Below the pieces are notes generated by a model that did not search any database, was not told the origin of the DNA, and was given only the letters and a program-made list of their open reading frames with translations. This document shows, one piece after another, positions 27,397 through 35,545 of a DNA stretch of 64,000 nt. The DNA comes from Sphingomonas sp. CFBP 13720 (lineage in GTDB: Bacteria > Pseudomonadota > Alphaproteobacteria > Sphingomonadales > Sphingomonadaceae): NCBI RefSeq assembly GCF_014842075.1, contig NZ_JACYVA010000001.1, positions 372,001 to 436,000 on the forward strand, written 5' to 3'. A program made the position numbers and the translations under genes. Positions within the stretch are counted from its first letter, which is position 1. Every line of letters begins with the position of its first letter.

Positions 27397-27564
27397 TAAA
27401 GTCCCTTCCCGGCAGGGATGCGACCCTAGAGAGCGGCGCGCGGGCGGGCAAGGCGCGCCCGACATGGTTGATGCCGCGTCCACATTAGTGTCATCGACGC
27501 GCCTTAGGACGACGCATCGACCGCGCCGGATACCCACGGCACGGAACAGGTTCAGGAGAAAAAC

Positions 27565-30500
27565 ATGGCACTTCCCGGAGATATCGCACTGGTCGGCTTC
27601 GGTGCCGATACGGGCGTCAAGTCGTTCGCGTTCGTGCTGCTGGCCGATCTGTCGGGCGAAACGATCTTCTTCACCGACAATGGCTGGACCGCCGGGGGCG
27701 CGTTCCGCACCGGCGAAGGCGTGGTCAGCTATATCGTCCCCGCTGGAACCCCGATCGGTACGGTCGTGACCATTTCCGGGCTGACCGGATCGTTCAATCC
27801 GGCGGTCGGCGGGGATCAGATCCACGCCTATGTCGGCACTGCCGCCGACCCGACCTTCCTGTTTTCGGTCGATTTCGCCGATGGCAACACGAACTATGCC
27901 GGCGACGCCACCAATTCGAACAGCAGCGCCGTGCCGACCGGCCTGACCTTCGGCACCGACGCGATTGCCTTTGCCGAGGACAACGGTGCCTATACCGGCC
28001 CGACGACCGGGACGCGTGCACAGATCCTCGCCGCGATCGCGGACGAGGCCAACTGGACGCTGAACGATACGGCGGGCGTCGCCTATGCCGGCAGTTTCGC
28101 AGTCGAAACCGGCAATGCCGGCGCGTTCGGCGTCGCCGACGTGGCCGTGACGGAGGGCGATGCCGGGACCGTGGAGCTGGTGTTCACGGTCAACCGCATT
28201 GGCGGCAGCAGCGGGGCGGCGAGCGTCGACTATGCCACCGCGTTCGGCACCGCCGGGGCGGACGATGTCGCTGCCCTGCCCACCGGCACGCTGACCTTCG
28301 CCGATGGTGAGACCAGCCGTACCGTGACGATCGAGGTGAATGCGGATACCGCCTTCGAACCGGACGAAACCATCGTCCTGACCCTGTCCGATGCGACCGG
28401 CGGCGCGACGATCAGCACCGCGAGCGCGACGGGCACGATCCTGAACGACGACAGCCGCCCCGCGACCGTCCAGCCATGGATCAACGAGTTCCATTATGAC
28501 GATGCTGGTGCCGACGAGGGTGAGTTCGTCGAGATCGCCGGACCGGCCGGGCTGGACCTGACCGGATATTCGCTGGTGCTGTACAATGGGTCGAACGGCA
28601 CGGCGTATCAGACCATCACGCTGGCCGGGATCATCGCCGACCAGCAGGGTGGGTTCGGCACCATCAGCGTCGCGGCGACCGGGTTGCAGAACGGCGCACC
28701 GGATGCGCTGGCGCTGGTCGGTCCCGAGGGCGTGATCGAGTTTCTAAGCTATGAAGGCACCTTCACCGCGGTCGGTGGCCCCGCCGATGGACTGACGAGC
28801 ATCGATGTCGGCGTGAGCGAGCCGGGCAATGCCGACGGCACGTCGATCGGACGTGTCGGCGCGGGCAGCGAGGCGGGCGACTTCGCCTTCGCGCTGATCG
28901 CCGACGATACGGCAGGCGCGGTGAACGTTGGGCAGAGCTTCACCCCACTCGTTCCGCAACTGTCGGTCAGCGATATCGGCTTCAGCGAAGGCGATGGCGG
29001 CACGCGCACCGTATCGTTCACCGTCATGCGCAACGGAGCCGACGGCGCGTTCTCGGTCGATTTCGCTACTGCGGACGGCACCGCGACGGCAGGCGCCGAC
29101 TATGTCGCGACCAGCGGCACCCTATCGTTCGAAGCCGGCCAGGAAACCGCGACCGTCACCGTCACCGTGAACGGCGATACCGTGGCGGAGGGCGACGAAA
29201 CCTTCTTCCTTAACCTGTCCAATCCGACCGGCGACGCCGAAGTACGCGATTCGCAGGGTCGGGCGACCATCCGTAACGACGACGGACTGCCGCCATCGGT
29301 TTCGATCGGCGATGCAACCGTGACCGAAGGCGACGCCGGACAGGTCTTCGCGACCTTCACCATTATCCGCACCGGCGGCGACCAGCCATTTTCGGTCGCC
29401 TATGCTACGCGCGGCGGGACCGCGACGTCGGACAGAGACTTCGATGCGACGGCGGGACAGATCGAGTTCGCCGCCGGGGAGAACAGCAAGACCGTAACCG
29501 TCGCCATCAACGGCGATACGGCAGCGGAAGCGAACGAAAGCTTCTACGTCGACCTGTCGGCGGCGACCGGCGATACCGTGATCGCGGACGCATCAGGTGA
29601 AGGCACGATCGTGTCGGACGACCTGTTCCGTATCCATGATGTGCAGGGCGCGGCGCATTTCAGCCCGATCCTGTCGGCGGACGGCGTCAACAGCTTCAAC
29701 ACCCGGTCGACGCTGACCGTGACGATCCAGGCGGTTGTCACCGCGCTGGACGGTGTCGGCGCGCGGCAGGGTTTCTACCTGACCGAGGAAAACGCGGACT
29801 GGGATGCGAACGCGCTGACGTCCGAAGGAATCTTCGTGATGACGCGCGACGATGCCAATGCAGGCGCGACGCTCGGGTCGGTCGCGCCTGCGCTGCAGGT
29901 CGGCGACCTGGTGACCGTGACCGCGCAGATCATGGAATATCAGTCGTTCACCAACCTGCCGCGCACGGTGCTGACCGGCATCAGCGGCATTACGGTCGAC
30001 GCATCGAACCAGACGCTGCCGACGCTGCTGCTCGACGGGTCGGCCGGGCGGGCGATCCCCAGCGCGATCCTGACGGACGAGGTGCCGAACTATTTCAACA
30101 CCGGCACCGCCGCCGGTTTCGACCCGCAGAACGACGCAGTGGATTTCTTCGAAACGATCGAGGGGATGCAGGTCACCGTTCCCGACATGGTCGTCGCCGA
30201 CGGCTTCATCGGGACGTCGGGGGGCGATCCGTTCTTCAAGGCGTATTCGACCGTTCATGCCGATGCCGACCAGATCAACAGCCGCGGCGGCTATACCATC
30301 GCGGGAGATCCGCCGCTGTCGCCGCCCGACACGATCGACCCGCGCGATGATACGCAGTCGGGCGGACGCTACATCCACGACGGCGACGTCAACCCCGACA
30401 TCCTCGAACTCGATTTCTCCGATTTCGCGGTGGCGGCACCCACCGGTCTGACGACGGCGGCGTCGATGGGCGACCGGCTGGGCGACGTGACTGGTATCGT

Positions 30501-32115
30501 CGAATTCGACTTCACCGACCTGAAGCTGTTCGTGACCGAAGCGGTGACGATCGTCGAGGACACGACGCCGGTCGCGGAGTCCACGACGATCGCAGCCGAT
30601 GCCCGCGCGCTGACCGTCGCGACGTTCAACGTCGAAAATCTCGATCCGACCGACGGCGCTGCGCGCTTTGCCGCGCTCGCGCAGGCGATCGCGACCAACC
30701 TGAACTCGCCCGACATCCTGTCGATCGAGGAAATTCAGGACAATAACGGGGCAGCAGCGGGCGATGGTGCGTCGGCACGCGGCAGCGATGCGTCGATGAC
30801 GTGGCAGATGCTGACCGACGCGGTGAACGCCGCCACCGGCCAGAACTATCAGTGGGTCGACGAACTGCCGGTCTACAATGCCGAAGGCGGCGAACAGAGC
30901 GGCAATATCCGCGTCGGGTTCCTGTACAACACCAACCGGGTTCAGCTGGGCGACCTGCCCGCCGATGCGACCATCGAACAGCGCCGTGCCTTTACCGACC
31001 GGATCGGCGACGGCGTGCGCGACGCCGGCGACCAGATCGCGTTCGACGACAGCATGATCGCCGGACAGGTCGACGCTGCCGACTGGGCCAACACCCGCAA
31101 ATCGTTGCTGGGCGAATTCACGTTCAACGGCAACGCCGTCTATGTCACGGCCAACCATCTGCCCTCGAAGGGCGGGTCGGGCAGTTTCTGGCAGATCGAT
31201 CAGGACATCGACAATGGCCAACCCGAAAATGCCGCGTGGGCCAAGCGCAACGCAGTCGCCGACGATATCTGGCACATGCTCGATACGATCCAGTCGGGGT
31301 CGACCGACAACCGCATCGTCGCGGGCGGTGACTGGAACGAATTTTACTTTAACCGCACCATGGAGGCCGCGACCGGCTATGTCGACGCCGACGGTGTTGC
31401 CCGCGACGGCGGCGCGCGCTTCGACAATCTGACCGTGACCGAGCTGACCGAAGCCGAACGCTATACCTATGCCTTTGACGGGCGCAGCCAGGCGATCGAC
31501 CATATCGTGGTCGACCAGCAGCTAAGCGCAGTGGCGAACTATGACGTCGTGCACCTCAATACCGGATACAATAATCTGGGCGGCACCAACCCGGCGTTGT
31601 CGGATCATGATCCGGCGTTGGCGCAGTTCGACTTCCGCAGCTTTGGCGAGCTGCTGAGCGGCACGGCCGGGGCCGATACGATCGAAGGCTTCGGCGGCGA
31701 CGACCGGCTGTCCGGTGGTTCCGGCAACGACACGTTGTTCGGGGGCACCGGTCGCGACCTGCTGTTCGGCGGTGCGGGTACCGATCAGTTGTCGGGCGGT
31801 GCGGGCACGGACCTGTTCTTCTACGACGCGGCGGGCGCAGGTGGGAATGACCGTATCCGCGACTTTTCCGCCGAGGACTTCCTCGTCAGCACGGTGCGGC
31901 TGCGCGATACGAACCGCAACGGCGTTATCGATTCAGGCAGCAACCGGGTGTTCGACCTGTCCGGCGGCGGCACGATTACGGTGCAGAACGCAAGCGGCGG
32001 CAGCATCCGCAAGCTGGAATATGACGGCATGCTGACGAAGGATGGAGTCGCCTATTATCTCTACAGCGCAGTCGGCTCGACGACCGACATGGCCGGAACG
32101 CTCGACCTGCTCTGA
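27565..32115 (+). CDS. ExeM/NucH-type extracellular endonuclease with Calx-beta and RTX repeats
   Basis: This 1516-residue protein is a large secreted nuclease. Domains in order are: an N-terminal beta-rich domain (1-190), a Calx-beta domain (about 192-300), a lamin-tail-like domain (305-460), two more Calx-beta domains (465-575 and 578-685), an OB-like domain (690-1000), an EEP nuclease domain (1014-1355), RTX repeats (1364-1425) and a C-terminal secretion region. Nuclease residues are visible in VATFNVENLD, SIEEIQDN, NHLPSKGG, GGDWNEF and LSDHDPALAQF. The RTX part shows GGxGxD units such as GGSGNDTLFGG. There is no N-terminal signal peptide, so export through a type I system is expected, but none is encoded nearby. 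AGGAG 8 bases upstream supports the start. Extracellular DNA use or biofilm remodelling is inferred. Confidence 0.92.
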   Translation: MALPGDIALVGFGADTGVKSFAFVLLADLSGETIFFTDNGWTAGGAFRTGEGVVSYIVPAGTPIGTVVTISGLTGSFNPAVGGDQIHAYVGTAADPTFLFSVDFADGNTNYAGDATNSNSSAVPTGLTFGTDAIAFAEDNGAYTGPTTGTRAQILAAIADEANWTLNDTAGVAYAGSFAVETGNAGAFGVADVAVTEGDAGTVELVFTVNRIGGSSGAASVDYATAFGTAGADDVAALPTGTLTFADGETSRTVTIEVNADTAFEPDETIVLTLSDATGGATISTASATGTILNDDSRPATVQPWINEFHYDDAGADEGEFVEIAGPAGLDLTGYSLVLYNGSNGTAYQTITLAGIIADQQGGFGTISVAATGLQNGAPDALALVGPEGVIEFLSYEGTFTAVGGPADGLTSIDVGVSEPGNADGTSIGRVGAGSEAGDFAFALIADDTAGAVNVGQSFTPLVPQLSVSDIGFSEGDGGTRTVSFTVMRNGADGAFSVDFATADGTATAGADYVATSGTLSFEAGQETATVTVTVNGDTVAEGDETFFLNLSNPTGDAEVRDSQGRATIRNDDGLPPSVSIGDATVTEGDAGQVFATFTIIRTGGDQPFSVAYATRGGTATSDRDFDATAGQIEFAAGENSKTVTVAINGDTAAEANESFYVDLSAATGDTVIADASGEGTIVSDDLFRIHDVQGAAHFSPILSADGVNSFNTRSTLTVTIQAVVTALDGVGARQGFYLTEENADWDANALTSEGIFVMTRDDANAGATLGSVAPALQVGDLVTVTAQIMEYQSFTNLPRTVLTGISGITVDASNQTLPTLLLDGSAGRAIPSAILTDEVPNYFNTGTAAGFDPQNDAVDFFETIEGMQVTVPDMVVADGFIGTSGGDPFFKAYSTVHADADQINSRGGYTIAGDPPLSPPDTIDPRDDTQSGGRYIHDGDVNPDILELDFSDFAVAAPTGLTTAASMGDRLGDVTGIVEFDFTDLKLFVTEAVTIVEDTTPVAESTTIAADARALTVATFNVENLDPTDGAARFAALAQAIATNLNSPDILSIEEIQDNNGAAAGDGASARGSDASMTWQMLTDAVNAATGQNYQWVDELPVYNAEGGEQSGNIRVGFLYNTNRVQLGDLPADATIEQRRAFTDRIGDGVRDAGDQIAFDDSMIAGQVDAADWANTRKSLLGEFTFNGNAVYVTANHLPSKGGSGSFWQIDQDIDNGQPENAAWAKRNAVADDIWHMLDTIQSGSTDNRIVAGGDWNEFYFNRTMEAATGYVDADGVARDGGARFDNLTVTELTEAERYTYAFDGRSQAIDHIVVDQQLSAVANYDVVHLNTGYNNLGGTNPALSDHDPALAQFDFRSFGELLSGTAGADTIEGFGGDDRLSGGSGNDTLFGGTGRDLLFGGAGTDQLSGGAGTDLFFYDAAGAGGNDRIRDFSAEDFLVSTVRLRDTNRNGVIDSGSNRVFDLSGGGTITVQNASGGSIRKLEYDGMLTKDGVAYYLYSAVGSTTDMAGTLDLL

Positions 32116-32122
32116 CCATCCG

Positions 32123-32156
32123 ACGGGGGGAGAGGGGGCATTCCCCCTCCCCCCGT
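32123..32156. terminator. Likely bidirectional terminator hairpin
   Basis: A run of G and A from 32123 pairs with the C-rich run ending at 32156, forming about 14 pairs with a 2-base bulge. It lies 7 bases after the nuclease stop and 2 bases before the stop of the convergent receiver gene. There is no long T-run on either side. Confidence 0.6.
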
Positions 32157-32158
32157 TC

Positions 32159-32596
32159 CTACATGGCTGGCCGGGGGAACAAGTCGAATCCCTGCGGCAA
32201 ACGCCTTGGCAGCTTCTCTCCGCCAATCACCGCGCCGATCGCATCGATCGCGCCCAGAAGATCCTTCTGCGGATAGGGTTTGGCCAGCCACCCCGCCGCA
32301 ACGCCATCGGCGCCTTCCGGGCAGGCACCCGTGACCAGCAGCACAGGGATGCCGCGTGCATGCGCGATGCGCGCTACTTCAAGCCCGCTGCCGTCCGACA
32401 GGTTAACGTCGGCCAGAATCAGGTCCAGTTCGCCCTCACCCTCGATCGCCGCCAGCGCCGCCGCGACGGTATCGACCGTCCCCGCGATCTCGAAACCCGA
32501 TGCGATGAGGAAGTGTTCGGTGTCGAACGCGACCAGCGGTTCGTCCTCGACCACGAGTATCCGGGTGATGTTCCGTTTCTTCCGCCCGAACAACAT
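32159..32596 (-). CDS. Single-domain response regulator
   Basis: This 145-residue protein is one receiver domain without an output domain. The acidic pair lies in ILVVEDEPLVAFD, the phospho-acceptor Asp in LILADVNLSDGSG, the conserved Thr/Ser in LLVTGACPEG, and the Lys in WLAKPYPQKDL. Stand-alone receivers act through phosphotransfer or by binding a partner. I chose ATG 32596 (MLFGRKKRNITRILVVEDE), although the frame extends to 32629 with a further start. No histidine kinase is adjacent, so its partner is elsewhere. It is divergent from rluB. Confidence 0.88.
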   Translation of the reverse strand: MLFGRKKRNITRILVVEDEPLVAFDTEHFLIASGFEIAGTVDTVAAALAAIEGEGELDLILADVNLSDGSGLEVARIAHARGIPVLLVTGACPEGADGVAAGWLAKPYPQKDLLGAIDAIGAVIGGEKLPRRLPQGFDLFPRPAM

Positions 32597-32778
32597 GACC
32601 CCACTCGCTTTCCACTGAACCGCATCCACCCTATACGAAGCGACAAACTCGCGAAGGCGACGAAGGAACCGCTTGGGCGGAAACTTTCGTCGCGTCGCCG
32701 CAAACGGACATATACATCATCGCTACGCCCCCGACCAACTCGACCGAATCGCCGCGCGAAGGCCAGCGCATCGCCAAA

Positions 32779-34443
32779 TTGCTGGCGCGTGCCGGGGTGG
32801 CCTCGCGCCGCGATATCGAACGGATGATCGCCGCCGGACGCATCGCGATCGACGGCACCGTCGTCGAAACGCCCGCGACCGTGCTGACCAGCCTGAAGGG
32901 CGTGACCGTGGACGGAGGCCCGGTGGCCGCGCCCGAGCCGACCCGGCTGTTCCGCTTTCACAAGCCCGCCGGCACGCTGACCGCCGAACGCGACATGAGC
33001 GGCCGCCCGACGATCTACGACCGGTTGCCGGCAGGATTGCCGCGACTGATCCCGGTCGGGCGACTCGACCTGAATACCGAGGGTCTGTTGCTGATGACGA
33101 CCGACGGCGAATTGAAGCGCCGGCTGGAACTGCCCGCGACGGGGGTCGAACGGACTTATCGCGCGCGCGCATATGGCGAGGTCAGCCAGCAGCAGTTGGA
33201 AGACCTGATGTTGGGCATCGAGGTCGACGGCGTGCGCTACGGCCCGATCAACGCCAATCTGGAACGGCGGACCGGCACCAATACGTGGATCGAGATGACG
33301 CTGACCGAAGGCAAGAATCGTGAGGTTCGCCGCGTGCTCGAACATCTGGGGCTGAAGGTTTCGCGTCTGATCCGCGTTCGCTATGGCCCGTTCCTGCTCG
33401 ACGACCTGCCCGAGGCCGAAGTCGACGAAATCCGGCAGCATGAACTGGTCGCGTTCCGCAAGACGCTGGCCAACAAGCCGACCAGCAAGCCGATTCCCGA
33501 AGGTGCCGATCCGGCAGCGCTCAAGGCATGGAAGCGCAACGCCCCGTTGCCGCGCCCCGAACCGGTCGAACCGGCACCGCGCGCACGATTCGGCGACGAC
33601 CGCCGCCCCCGGGTCGAGCGCGACGGACAACGATCGGGGTTCGCCGGCCGCCGGCCCGATCGCGATGAGGGCGAACGGTCTGGCTTCGCACCCCGTCCCC
33701 GGACCGACGAGCCGCGTACCGGGTTCGGCAACCGACCACGGCCCGACGGCGACCGGCCGGGCTTCGCACCGCGCCCCCGTGCCGACGAGCCGCGGGCCGG
33801 ATTCGGCAGCCGACCACAACGCGACGGCGACCGGCCGGGCTTCACACCCCGTCCTCGGACCGACGAGCCGCGGGCCGGATTCGGCAACCGGCCACAGCGC
33901 GACGGCGACCGGCCTGGTTTCGGCCAGCGTGCCTCGCAACCCGCACGACCGACGGGGTTTCGCAGCCATGCGACCGAACGTCCGGTCGACCGGCGCGACG
34001 GGTTCGATCCGTTGGCGCAGGCGGGGCAGACTCCGGCCGAACGCAAGCAGCCGGGGCTGGGCGACCGCCGGGCCTATGGCAACGGGCCGCGCGATACCGG
34101 CAATGCGCGGACCAGACGCGCGGCGGCCTATGCCGAACGGCCGGGCTATGACGAAGCGACGCCACGCGGTCAGCGGCCGGTGCGCACGGCAGTGGCCGAG
34201 CCGGTCAGGCCCGCGCGTGGCGGGCGACCGACGCAGGCCGAGCCGGTGAAACCGGTGCGTAACGGCCCGGTCGACCGGCGCATGACGCAGGCGGAGGCTT
34301 CCGAAGCCGATCGTGCGAGCTTCGCGGATAAGCCGGGCAAACGCATCGGCTGGGCCAAGGCAGCGGCACCGACCCGTCCGCGGCGCCCCGGCAAGCCCAA
34401 GGGCAGCGGTCCCAAGCGTCCCGGTCCGGCAGGCAAGCGCTGA
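32779..34443 (+). CDS. rluB: Pseudouridine synthase RluB-like with Arg-rich repeat tail
   Basis: The protein makes pseudouridine in 23S rRNA. An S4 domain comes first (RIAKLLARAGVASRRDIERM), then the catalytic domain with GRLDLNTEGLLLMTTDGEL, which holds the catalytic Asp, TYRARAYG, and EGKNREVRRVLEHLGLKVSRLIR. After about residue 250 the chain becomes a 300-residue Arg/Pro/Gly-rich disordered tail. 32779 is a TTG, the only ordinary start codon in frame, but it cuts into the S4 domain. The coding signal continues upstream to about 32716, where ATC-ATC follows a CGGA, so a non-standard start is possible. The stop shares a base with the rsmD ATG. Confidence 0.85.
   Translation: MLARAGVASRRDIERMIAAGRIAIDGTVVETPATVLTSLKGVTVDGGPVAAPEPTRLFRFHKPAGTLTAERDMSGRPTIYDRLPAGLPRLIPVGRLDLNTEGLLLMTTDGELKRRLELPATGVERTYRARAYGEVSQQQLEDLMLGIEVDGVRYGPINANLERRTGTNTWIEMTLTEGKNREVRRVLEHLGLKVSRLIRVRYGPFLLDDLPEAEVDEIRQHELVAFRKTLANKPTSKPIPEGADPAALKAWKRNAPLPRPEPVEPAPRARFGDDRRPRVERDGQRSGFAGRRPDRDEGERSGFAPRPRTDEPRTGFGNRPRPDGDRPGFAPRPRADEPRAGFGSRPQRDGDRPGFTPRPRTDEPRAGFGNRPQRDGDRPGFGQRASQPARPTGFRSHATERPVDRRDGFDPLAQAGQTPAERKQPGLGDRRAYGNGPRDTGNARTRRAAAYAERPGYDEATPRGQRPVRTAVAEPVRPARGGRPTQAEPVKPVRNGPVDRRMTQAEASEADRASFADKPGKRIGWAKAAAPTRPRRPGKPKGSGPKRPGPAGKR
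33667..33921 (+). repeat. 78-base tandem repeat in the rluB tail
   Basis: Three copies of a 78-base unit start at 33667, 33745 and 33823, with a partial fourth at 33901. Each encodes 26 residues of the pattern DGDRPGFAPRPRTDEPRAGF followed by GNRPQR or a close variant. The copies differ by a few substitutions and stay in frame. Confidence 0.9.
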
Positions 34444-34982
34444 TGCGGGTGATATCGGGCCAGTGGCGCGGTCGTCCGATCGCCGCGCCGAAGGGCGATG
34501 CGACCCGCCCCACCGCTGATCGCACGCGCGAGGCGTTGTTCTCGATGCTCGTCAGCCGCATCGGCAGTTTCGAGGGGCTGGCGGTGGCCGACCTGTTCGC
34601 CGGGTCGGGCGCGCTGGGAATCGAAGCGCTGTCGCGCGGTGCGGCAAGCTGTCTGTTCGTCGAACAGGACCGGCCGGCGCTCGACGCATTGCGCGCGAAC
34701 CTTGCCAAGCTGGAAGCCACTGGCGGCGATGTCCGGGCGACGTCGGTCTTGTCGCTGGGCGCGGCGGCCAAACCGATGGACCTCGTGATGATGGACCCGC
34801 CCTATGACAGCGGCGCGGGGGCGGTAGCGGCGGACAAGCTGGCGCGGCTGGGCTGGATCGGCCCGGCGACGTGGGTCAGCATCGAAACGGCAAAGGCGGA
34901 AACGCTGGCGCTGCCGCAGTTCACGGTCGATGCCGAGCGGGTATATGGCAAGGCGAAGGTCACGCTGCTTCGGCTGACCTGA
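34443..34982 (+). CDS. rsmD: 16S rRNA (guanine-966-N2)-methyltransferase
   Basis: This 179-residue enzyme methylates G966 of 16S rRNA. Diagnostic parts are RVISGQWRGRPIAAPKGDATRP at the start (split in family alignments), REALFSML, VADLFAGSGALGIEALSRGA with the S-adenosylmethionine-binding glycines, and MMDPPYDSG, the DPPY catalytic motif near residue 118. Its ATG overlaps the rluB stop by one base, so the two rRNA-modification genes are co-translated. Confidence 0.94.
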   Translation: MRVISGQWRGRPIAAPKGDATRPTADRTREALFSMLVSRIGSFEGLAVADLFAGSGALGIEALSRGAASCLFVEQDRPALDALRANLAKLEATGGDVRATSVLSLGAAAKPMDLVMMDPPYDSGAGAVAADKLARLGWIGPATWVSIETAKAETLALPQFTVDAERVYGKAKVTLLRLT

Positions 34983-35000
34983 TCCCGGTGCGAAGGCCGA

Positions 35001-35026
35001 CCTGCCCCTTCGATCGAAGGGGCAGG
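35001..35026. repeat. Perfect 26-base palindrome
   Basis: Bases 35001-35012 (CCTGCCCCTTCG) are the exact inverse of 35015-35026, so the whole element is self-complementary. It lies between the convergent rsmD and UrcA-like genes. It can form a strong hairpin in transcripts from either side and is probably a bidirectional terminator or a dispersed intergenic repeat. There is no T-run. Confidence 0.65.
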
Positions 35027-35044
35027 AACCATCGACCCGGCAGA

Positions 35045-35353
35045 TCACTGCGCGCTGGCGACTTCCCGCGCGCGCGACGACTGCAACTGCGCAACGCGAA
35101 CCCGTGCGTCGTCGCGCATTTCGGTCCGGCAACGTGCCTCGTCCATCGCGCGGGGCAGGCCCGTCAGCGCCGAACGGCAGGCGTAGCGCGAGGCACGATC
35201 GATCCGGGCGTCGAGCATGGCGCGGCCCGACGCGCTGGTCAGGTCGAGGCCGGCATAGGAAACACGGATCGTCACCGGCTCGCGCACCTGCGCATGGGCG
35301 GTGGACGTCAGGCAAAGGGCAACGGCCGCGAGCGCGGCGAAACGGGTGGTCAT
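35045..35353 (-). CDS. UrcA-family protein
   Basis: This 102-residue protein has a signal peptide (MTTRFAALAAVALCLTSTAHA) and a UrcA-type core: IRVSYAGLDLTSASGRAMLD followed by ARIDRASRYAC with conserved cysteines. UrcA proteins are small periplasmic proteins frequent in sphingomonads and caulobacters, and their role is unknown. The ATG at 35353 follows a CAGGAG ribosome binding site and gives a clean signal peptide, though the frame is open well upstream. It is divergent from uvrD. Confidence 0.87.
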   Translation of the reverse strand: MTTRFAALAAVALCLTSTAHAQVREPVTIRVSYAGLDLTSASGRAMLDARIDRASRYACRSALTGLPRAMDEARCRTEMRDDARVRVAQLQSSRAREVASAQ

Positions 35354-35526
35354 CGGGATAGCTCCTGCAGAGGCGTGCCCGTCGCGACGTCGGTCGCCCG
35401 GGGATCGGGCGCCGTCGTTCACCGGCAACGCGGCCCCTACGCGCGGCGGATGGCGTTCGCGCGACAGTCCCGTGTCACGATGATGACGGTATCGTAACGA
35501 TAACATTGCTTGTCGCGTTACGCTTC

Positions 35527-35541
35527 GTTCCCTACCTGTTC
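35527..35541 (+). promoter_or_regulatory. SOS box (LexA site) of uvrD
   Basis: GTTC at 35527-35530 and GTTC at 35538-35541 are separated by exactly 7 bases. GTTC-N7-GTTC is the LexA operator of alphaproteobacteria. It ends 4 bases before the ATG of uvrD, a typical damage-response gene, so the site probably couples uvrD to SOS induction. Confidence 0.75.
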
Positions 35542-35545
35542 GACG

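Noticed and set aside
24866-27451. Very long open frame on the minus strand, partly antisense to folC and overlapping the AmpG-like gene
   Set aside because: It is Arg/Ala/Gly-rich without any domain and shadows real genes in another frame. Such frames are expected at this GC content.
33667-33921. CRISPR-like array
   Set aside because: The repeats are contiguous, 78 bases long, in frame and within a coding region, with no spacers.
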